Source: Campylobacter sp. 19-13652
GTDB lineage: Bacteria; Campylobacterota; Campylobacteria; Campylobacterales; Campylobacteraceae
Assembly: GCF_019702925.1 (NCBI RefSeq)
Contig: NZ_AP024713.1
Span: 992,001 to 1,056,000, forward strand
DNA: 64,000 bases
Reading direction: 5' to 3'
Positions 58,041 through 64,000 of this stretch are shown in pieces (the stretch's first letter is position 1; every line of letters begins with the position of its first letter). Under the pieces are notes generated by a model that did no database searches, had not been told where the DNA came from, and was given only the letters and a program-made list of their open reading frames with translations. Both the position numbers and the translations under genes were made by a program.

Positions 58041-58168
58041 AACTTTGTTTAAAAAGAAACATCTATTTTGAAAAGGTGTTGCTTTTAAGCGTGTTGCAGT
58101 AATTTAAAAGCTTTTAATTCGTTATTGCGGCTTTGGCACTACCGCTATTATGCGTCTTTAAAATCTAA

Positions 58169-58190
58169 AAGCCAGCCTTTGAGCCGGCTT
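58169..58190. terminator. Possible terminator downstream of the pseudogene
   Basis: AAGCCAGC pairs with GCCGGCTT (one mismatch) around a 6-nt loop; no clear T-run follows. Confidence 0.35.
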
Positions 58191-58551
58191 GAAAACCAGT
58201 AAGAGTACGGCAGTGTATGGCTTAGCAGGCGCAAAACTTGAGAAGTTTTTAAAGTGGCTAAAGTTTGGTTTTAGCAGCAGGTGCTATAAGCTAGGTAAAA
58301 AATGAAGCAAAAAATTTAATCATTACTTAAATTTTATTTTTACCGCATTACTTTCGCACTCTTTAAATGAAGGTAAAGACTTAGTCTAGCAAAACTTGCA
58401 CCATTAAAGCCGCCTATACGAGATAAATTTAATCGACTGTGCGTAAAGCCCTACGCTAAATTTGTCCCCAAGCAGTCCAAATAAATCAGTATGATTTTTA
58501 GTGCTTTGCGGGTGGACTTAGCACAAAATCTATGAAGCATCAACAAAAAAA

Positions 58552-58558
58552 GGGGGGG
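58552..58558. repeat. G7 tract in the decayed region
   Basis: Seven G following a run of seven A, outside any recognisable gene. Confidence 0.75.
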
Positions 58559-58986
58559 CACAAGCCCAGCAAATCTACCGCTATTATGCGGCTTGCATTA
58601 TGCCACGACAGACAATAAATAAGCCGCCAAAAAGTAGCTATTTTCAAATTTAAAAAGCAATATCACTATCCAAAAAAGCCCTAAAAAGCAAGCAAAGCCA
58701 AATTTCTGCGCCTATTCGTGGCTTTAGCTTGCCACTAAAGCAAAACCAAACGCAAACAATCACACAGCTTGCAATAAGACATATTTAAGGCAGCGGGATA
58801 AGTGGGGCAAGTTTGATAAATTTATGCGCTCAAAAACCCAGTTTTTACGCACGTAAATAAAACGGTTTTACCTAATCTAGCTAGTTTAATTTCGACTACA
58901 AACCAAGCAAAAACAAACCACTTGCACGCAAAAAGGGCACATAAAATCAAAGTAAGGCGGATAACCCACCCTGCCCTTAAGAAAAT

Positions 58987-60513
58987 TTAATGCAAAAAGT
59001 GTCTAACGCCAGTAAAATAAAGCGCCATGCCATTTTCGTTTGCCGCCTCGATGACTTCGCTATCTCGTATGCTTCCGCCTGGTTCTACGATGCATTTTAC
59101 GCCTACACGTGCAGCTATGTCTATGCTATCTCTAAATGGAAAAAACGCCTCGCTAGCCAGCACACATCCACTTAAGTCTATGCCCATATCAGCGGCTTTA
59201 GCGCAGGCTGCACGAGCGGCATCTACGCGAGAGGTCATGCCCATGCCTATAGCCAGCATCGCACCATCTTTTACATAGACTACACAGTTGCTTTTTGTAA
59301 GGGCAGCCACCTGCCAAGCTATCCTCATATCTGCCACCTCACTGTCGCTAGCTATGCGCGAGCTGACACATTTAGCATCATCTATCTCGCTTTGCTCTAC
59401 AAAGTCGCTAGTTTGCAGGATATATCCACCCTCGATATGTTTAAAGTCGTACTTATCAATAGGCGAGACTAGGAATTTATTATCCTGAGTGAAAATTTTA
59501 ATCCGCTTTTTACCCTCAAAAACGCCCAGCGCCCCATCAGTAACGTTTGCTGCAATTATGACTTCGACATAAATTTCATTTATCTTTTTAGCAAGCTCCT
59601 CATCTAGAGTGCCATTTATAGCGATAACTCCGCCATACGCACTGACTGGATCAGCTCTAAGTGCTGCCTCGTAGCTTTTTAGCAGGCTATCTTTTACAGC
59701 AAAGCCGCAGGGATTTGCGTGCTTGATAATAGCCACTGCTGGCGCGTCATCAAAGCTAGCAGCGAGCTTTACAGCGGCATTAATGTCTGTTAGGTTATTA
59801 AAGCTCACTTCGCCCTTAAGTGCTCTAAAATTATTACTAAAAAAGCCGTTAAATTCATAAAGTGCGCCTTGTTGGTGTGGATTTTCGCCGTATCTTGTGC
59901 GAGTTACGCGCTCACCAAATATAAAATGTCTCTCGCCAAAACCACCGTAAAATCGCTCGTTTAGATAATTTGCTATGGTTGCATCATACTGAGCGGTGTG
60001 GCTAAATGCTCGAACTGCCAGCTCTTTTTTAAACTCCGCACTCACTCCGCCAGATTTTAGCATTTTAAGCACTCTTTCATAATCAAACGCCTCGCACACG
60101 ACGATGACGTCATTGTGGTTTTTGGCTGCACTTCTTATCATAGTAGGTCCGCCGATGTCGATATTTTCTATGATTTCATCAAGATTATCAGTACTAAGCG
60201 TGGTCTGCTTAAATGGATAAAGATTAACACAAACTAAATCAATCCTACCTATACCAAGGGCTAAAGCTTCATCCCTGTGCGCATCTCGCTTATGCAGTAT
60301 GCCTCCGTGGATTTTTGGGTGCAAGGTCTTTATACGTCCGCCAAATGCCTCTGGGCTTGCGGTATATTCACTCACCTCTTTTACCTCAATGCCCTCTGAT
60401 TTTAGCAGGGAGTACGTCCCACCCGTGCTTAGTATCTCCCAGCCAAGGCTCGCTAGCCCTGCGGCAAACTCAGCCACACCGGTTTTATCGCTTACACTAA
60501 TGAGTGCTCTCAT
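58987..60513 (-). CDS. purH: Bifunctional AICAR formyltransferase/IMP cyclohydrolase
   Basis: PurH carries out the last two steps of IMP synthesis. The N-terminal MGS-like cyclohydrolase domain starts [20 protein letters not shown] with [27 protein letters not shown] and [16 protein letters not shown]. The C-terminal transformylase domain has [25 protein letters not shown] and a terminal [23 protein letters not shown] 60513 is chosen over an ATG 14 codons upstream because AGGAG lies directly ahead. The result is 508 residues. It overlaps the upstream membrane gene by 17 bases. Confidence 0.96.
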   Translation of the reverse strand: MRALISVSDKTGVAEFAAGLASLGWEILSTGGTYSLLKSEGIEVKEVSEYTASPEAFGGRIKTLHPKIHGGILHKRDAHRDEALALGIGRIDLVCVNLYPFKQTTLSTDNLDEIIENIDIGGPTMIRSAAKNHNDVIVVCEAFDYERVLKMLKSGGVSAEFKKELAVRAFSHTAQYDATIANYLNERFYGGFGERHFIFGERVTRTRYGENPHQQGALYEFNGFFSNNFRALKGEVSFNNLTDINAAVKLAASFDDAPAVAIIKHANPCGFAVKDSLLKSYEAALRADPVSAYGGVIAINGTLDEELAKKINEIYVEVIIAANVTDGALGVFEGKKRIKIFTQDNKFLVSPIDKYDFKHIEGGYILQTSDFVEQSEIDDAKCVSSRIASDSEVADMRIAWQVAALTKSNCVVYVKDGAMLAIGMGMTSRVDAARAACAKAADMGIDLSGCVLASEAFFPFRDSIDIAARVGVKCIVEPGGSIRDSEVIEAANENGMALYFTGVRHFLH

Positions 60514-60916
60514 ACTTGCTCCTTTGTTGGTTGAATTTAATCCTAAGCCTTTCAAAAAGCTTAAGGCTAGCTAGGCTATCCTTACTAAAATAAAGGTAAG
60601 CCCCAGTAATAAATAAAAATATAGCACACAATAAAATCTCATCACTAAATAAAAACTTAGCCACACCAAAACTCATCGCACAAAGCCATAATTTCACATT
60701 TTTCAATGAGGTTGTTTTACCTAAAAATATACAAAAAATCCATAAAAATATAAATAAATTTAAACCAAAAAATATAGCAGCACTAAGCCTAGTAGGAAGT
60801 GGCATGCAGGATATAAAAATACCACCCACAACTGAAAAATAAGCAGACACAAAGCCTGATAAATCCCTTAGGGCTTTAAAAATTTCATCCGTGTAAATAA
60901 ATAAAGTCTCACTCAT
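60497..60916 (-). CDS. Small polytopic membrane protein of unknown function
   Basis: A 139-residue protein with about four hydrophobic segments (near 20-40, 44-66, 75-90 and 92-112) and a basic C-terminal tail ([20 protein letters not shown]). I do not recognise a family. It overlaps its upstream neighbour by eight bases and purH by 17, so it is translated in the same purL-to-purH run. A membrane role in partnership with the next gene upstream is only a guess from proximity. Confidence 0.75.
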   Translation of the reverse strand: MSETLFIYTDEIFKALRDLSGFVSAYFSVVGGIFISCMPLPTRLSAAIFFGLNLFIFLWIFCIFLGKTTSLKNVKLWLCAMSFGVAKFLFSDEILLCAIFLFITGAYLYFSKDSLASLKLFERLRIKFNQQRSKYESTH

Positions 60917-61616
60917 TAATAATCTCTTTTATCTCTTGTAATTGTGCGCCATTTGGTTTTATAACCAAAGCCCAAATAAAGCCAGAGGCAATAATAGTAA
61001 AGAATACACCTTTTGAGATATTTAAATTTGTAAAGCCATCTAAGAAAATAGCCAAAGCAATGCTAAAAGATAGTGTTAAAACGGAAAGAGTGGTCGCTAA
61101 AAATCTCCTTAAGCTTAAACGCTTTTTAATATAGCAAGACAGCTTGCAAATCTCGGAAAAATCGCGCTCGTCAATAAGCCCCTCCTCAAAAAGCTCACTA
61201 GGCTGCCCTATTTGCACTGGCACGCCCCTAGCCCTCCAGCGCATAAAAAATCTCTCCAGCCTATAATTAATAATTGCGTTTGCGCCCATAGCGGCTGCGT
61301 GCTTGCGTAAATTTGTCGTAGCTACGGTTTTGTTTAAATTTGGCTCGCCGATAAGCTCAAATTTGCTCTTATTTATACTTTGCCAGCCTCTAACTTCGGA
61401 ACTAGTACTTAACATAAACGAATCAGGCACTTTATAGCGCTTTGAAGCCTCAAAGGCCTTTAGCCCGCTAGCCCTGCCCTGCTCGTCAAGACAAAACTCA
61501 ACTATGACGCCATTTTTAAGCTGCCCTGCACCCTCAGCTATCTCATACACCTCGCCACTATCTGTGCGAATTTGCTTAAAATCCTCAACAAAGCCACAAA
61601 GCCTACTCAAGCCCAA
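60909..61616 (-). CDS. Unknown protein with YbjQ-like segment and two C-terminal TM helices
   Basis: A 235-residue protein. Residues 1-60 form a beta-rich module (MGLSRLCGFVEDFKQIRTDS, then GQLKNGVIVEFCLDEQGRAS). A middle segment (TTNLRKHAAAMGANAIINYR) resembles the repeating alpha/beta unit of YbjQ/UPF0145 proteins. Two TM helices sit near 175-215. The function is unknown; the layout suggests a soluble sensor or binding part anchored at the membrane. It overlaps the TerB/DnaJ gene by ten bases. Confidence 0.75.
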   Translation of the reverse strand: MGLSRLCGFVEDFKQIRTDSGEVYEIAEGAGQLKNGVIVEFCLDEQGRASGLKAFEASKRYKVPDSFMLSTSSEVRGWQSINKSKFELIGEPNLNKTVATTNLRKHAAAMGANAIINYRLERFFMRWRARGVPVQIGQPSELFEEGLIDERDFSEICKLSCYIKKRLSLRRFLATTLSVLTLSFSIALAIFLDGFTNLNISKGVFFTIIASGFIWALVIKPNGAQLQEIKEIINE

Positions 61617-62323
61617 CCTCTTTGTTTTTTAATGTTCTCATACGCTTCGTTTATCTCTTGTAGTTTTTTTGTCGCTTCGCTCACAACACTCTCGCTCGCG
61701 CCTTTACCCATTAAAAGATCTGGGTGATTTTCTCTAACAAGCTCTTTATATCGGCGTTTTACCTCGTTTTGATCTACGTTTTGGCTAATGCCTAAAACCT
61801 CATAGGGAGACTTTTTTTCTTGGGTTGAAAATCTATTATTAAACTCCGCCTCAAATCTAGCAAATATTACAGATTTTTGGGCGTCATTTAGACCTAATCC
61901 ATAAGCTATCTCGGTTAGAATTTTTTTCTCACCCTGGCTAAAAACCCCATCAACGTAAGCTAAATTTAACAAAAATGCAAGCACACCAGTGGCTTCATTT
62001 GTATCTGCACCTGTGTTAAATCTATATTCAAGAGCTAAATTCCTAGCATTATCAAGCCTGGTTTTTTCACGCTCGTAAGTACTTTTTAAAGCATCACGGC
62101 TTATGCCGAAGTTGGCTGAGAAATCGCTTAAAATTTGCCCTATTAAATCGGCTTCTTCATCACTTACCACACCATCGCTTTTAGCGACTTTAGCGATCAT
62201 TCCAACTAATAAATGCGCACTTTGACCGCTATTTGCTCGTCTTGCGGCGTTCGATTTTCTACTGCTTGCACTTAAAAAATAAAATGCCACAACAGCTATA
62301 AAAAAAATCCACAAATAGCTCAT
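61607..62323 (-). CDS. DjlA-like membrane co-chaperone (TerB plus J domain)
   Basis: A 238-residue protein: an N-terminal TM helix (2-19), a TerB-like helical domain (about 35-150: AKVAKSDGVVSDEEADLIGQ, then LAYVDGVFSQGEKKILTEIA), and a C-terminal J domain (about 172-235) with the HPD motif in YKELVRENHPDLL. The order matches DjlA, which stimulates DnaK at the membrane. It starts one base after purL ends and is followed by two unknown membrane genes, which could be clients. Confidence 0.9.
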   Translation of the reverse strand: MSYLWIFFIAVVAFYFLSASSRKSNAARRANSGQSAHLLVGMIAKVAKSDGVVSDEEADLIGQILSDFSANFGISRDALKSTYEREKTRLDNARNLALEYRFNTGADTNEATGVLAFLLNLAYVDGVFSQGEKKILTEIAYGLGLNDAQKSVIFARFEAEFNNRFSTQEKKSPYEVLGISQNVDQNEVKRRYKELVRENHPDLLMGKGASESVVSEATKKLQEINEAYENIKKQRGWA

Positions 62324-62324
62324 T

Positions 62325-64000
62325 TTAGCCCTTTATTAGGCGTTTAAATTCATTAAAATACACATCCCTTAGCTCACATAAATCCATACTAATACTATCA
62401 AGTATAAACTTATCTCCGCCACTTACGCCAAGCCTAGTAGCCTCTACGCCAAACTTTTTGCATGTGCTTAAAAACAAAGCCTCATCCTTTACGCCTACTA
62501 TCGCACGGCTTGCACTCTCGCTAAAAAGCAACCTTTCGTCGCCAAAGCCACTTTTTAAATTCACTCCAACTCCGCCATATGCGCTCATTTTGGCCAGCGT
62601 CATAGCCACACCACCGACTCCAACGCTATTTGCAAACTCTAAATTTGACTTAGCAGATACCAGCACTTCCCAAAGTGCGCGCTCGTAGCTAAAATCAATC
62701 TCGCTCACTTCGCCCCCAACCTCGCCATAGAGGTTTTTTAGGTACAAAGAAGCGCCGAATTCATCGCTGGTTTTACCTAGTAAATATATAGCTATATTCT
62801 CTTTTGTGATAAACGAAGGCGTAACTTCGCCATCTCCTGCGCCCACGCTTACTATGGTAGGGGTTGGTTGTATGCTTACGCCGTCTGTTTGGTTATAAAG
62901 GCTTACATTGCCACTTACTACCGGGGTGTTTAGCTTAGAGCAGGCTTCTTTGATGCCTTCACAACCCATTTTAAACTGCCACATTACCTCAGCGTCCTCT
63001 GGGTTGCCGTAGTTTAGGCAATCCGTTATGGCTAGCGGCATAGCCCCAGCTGCAGCGACTTTTCTGCCAGCAGTAGCTACTGCTAGTGCGGCACCGTTAA
63101 ACGGCGAAACATAGCAAGCCCTAGTATTGCACTCGCTAGCCATAGCCACATAGCGCCCATTTTCACGCACTCTAAGCGCACCAGCGCCGAGACTACCAGC
63201 TGGCTTTATAGTGTTTGCACCTACGGTACTGTCGTATTGTTCGTAAATGTAAGCTTTATCTAATATGTTTTCATCTTTTAAAAGCGCCCTAAAGGCTTCA
63301 TTTGTAGGGATGGATTTGTTTAATTTTATATCTTTTATAGAGTTTAGATAGGTTGCTTCTTTTACAGGTCTATCAAGCACTGGAGCAGCCTCACTAAGTG
63401 GCGCAATAGGTATCTCGCCAGCTATTTCGCCATGCCATATAAGCTGCATTATACCGCTATCTGTAACCTCGCCGACTACTGCCGCGTCAAGTCCATATCG
63501 CTTAAATAGCTCTATGACTTTACCCTCATAACCTTTCTTAGCGCAAATTAGCATTCGCTCTTGAGATTCGCTTAGCATAAGCTCATAAGGAGTCATGCCC
63601 TCCTCTCTCATAGGCACCTTATCGAGCTCTAGGCGCATTCCACTTCCGCTTCGTCCAGCCATTTCAAAGCTAGAGCTAGTAAGCCCAGCCGCGCCCATAT
63701 CCTGAATGCCGACTATATAATCATGCTTAAAAAGCTCAAGGCAAGCTTCCATCAAAAGCTTCTCAGCAAATGGATCTCCCACCTGCACTGTTGGGCGCAG
63801 ACTTTTGCTGGCTTCGTTAAAACTATCGCTTGCCATTACAGCCCCACCTAGTCCGTCTCTGCCAGTTTTACTACCTACATATATGACTGGATTTCCTACG
63901 CCCTCTGCTTTAGCGTAAAAAATTTCATCACTCTTACACACCCCAAGCGCAAAGGCATTTACCAGTATATTTCCGTCAAAACTCTCATCAAAGCTAGTCT
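62325..64000 (-). CDS. purL: Phosphoribosylformylglycinamidine synthase II, 5' end outside window
   Basis: The large small-type PurL subunit of purine synthesis, which uses glutamine-derived ammonia and ATP to form FGAM. The frame is open to the window edge, so about 170-190 N-terminal residues are missing. Seen are [15 protein letters not shown] at the edge, the ATP-site [50 protein letters not shown] and [14 protein letters not shown]. It heads (as far as seen) the minus-strand run through purH, uniting two purine genes with three unrelated-looking ones. Confidence 0.96.
   Translation of the reverse strand, partial: TSFDESFDGNILVNAFALGVCKSDEIFYAKAEGVGNPVIYVGSKTGRDGLGGAVMASDSFNEASKSLRPTVQVGDPFAEKLLMEACLELFKHDYIVGIQDMGAAGLTSSSFEMAGRSGSGMRLELDKVPMREEGMTPYELMLSESQERMLICAKKGYEGKVIELFKRYGLDAAVVGEVTDSGIMQLIWHGEIAGEIPIAPLSEAAPVLDRPVKEATYLNSIKDIKLNKSIPTNEAFRALLKDENILDKAYIYEQYDSTVGANTIKPAGSLGAGALRVRENGRYVAMASECNTRACYVSPFNGAALAVATAGRKVAAAGAMPLAITDCLNYGNPEDAEVMWQFKMGCEGIKEACSKLNTPVVSGNVSLYNQTDGVSIQPTPTIVSVGAGDGEVTPSFITKENIAIYLLGKTSDEFGASLYLKNLYGEVGGEVSEIDFSYERALWEVLVSAKSNLEFANSVGVGGVAMTLAKMSAYGGVGVNLKSGFGDERLLFSESASRAIVGVKDEALFLSTCKKFGVEATRLGVSGGDKFILDSISMDLCELRDVYFNEFKRLIKG

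Larger units (their letters stand above)
58041..58986. other. 946-base decayed region before purH
   Basis: No intact gene. A short open stretch at 58213-58305 (VYGLAGAKLEKFLKWLKFGF) reads like another barrel-protein scrap. A 16-bp sequence (CTACCGCTATTATGCG) occurs at 58139-58154 and again at 58575-58590. A third poly-G tract (G7) lies at 58552-58558. Composition and broken frames suggest remnants of surface-protein genes. Confidence 0.5.

Overview
The window looks like a chromosomal segment of a Campylobacter-type epsilonproteobacterium (Campylobacterota). Reasons: AT-rich sequence with TATAAT-type -10 boxes lacking a clear -35; a GGAA-N6-TTGCTT sigma-54 site ahead of flgL; an oorDABC 2-oxoglutarate:acceptor oxidoreductase cluster behind monomeric icd and mdh; a single-recombinase XerH-type integrase; a DHBP synthase with a zinc-free GTP cyclohydrolase II-like tail; and frequent GTG/TTG starts. 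I do not assign a species.

Layout. 0-3.3 kb: end of a TPR protein gene, trpC, a HIT protein and mnmH in one overlapping run. 3.5-10.4 kb: transporters (CitMHS, PiT, AGCS) around ppx/gppA and yqeY. 10.4-17 kb: acpS-fliL, a phosphohexomutase, msrAB and macAB. 17.4-23.4 kb, minus strand: brkB-like, rpsF-ssb-rpsR, holA, rnr and an HDOD gene. 23.5-28 kb: ilvC, a divergent polysaccharide deacetylase, dprA, ruvX, murI, then a tRNA-Leu(CAA). 28-29.2 kb: HU and yaaA. 29.3-41.6 kb, plus strand: flgL, ftsK, small unknown genes, a pseudopilin, priA, ispG, dnaB and comEC. 41.7-45 kb: cysE-cysK, a MOSC gene and ribBA. 45-47.6 kb: xerH, a candidate dif site and gene fragments. 47.6-53.5 kb: icd-mdh-oorDABC. 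53.6-57 kb: divergent mltG and an AsmA-like gene. 57-59 kb: decayed DNA with poly-G tracts. 59-64 kb: purH, three less-known genes and a truncated purL.

The most unusual area is 42.2-47.8 kb. A 434-bp internal piece of cysK appears a second time, inverted and apparently identical, against the 3' end of xerH. A 95-bp piece of ribBA precedes it, and a 45-bp piece of oorC lies beyond xerH. A palindromic candidate dif site lies about 250 bp upstream of xerH. Gene orientation is mixed but mostly plus to the left of xerH and almost all minus to the right, as expected if the replication terminus is here. Recombination between the inverted cysK copies would flip a MOSC-ribBA segment and leave cysK truncated.

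The second unusual area is 57.4-58.6 kb. It holds an outer-membrane beta-barrel gene broken by several frameshifts, with three runs of 7-8 G in otherwise AT-rich DNA. This looks like a decayed or heavily slipped contingency locus.
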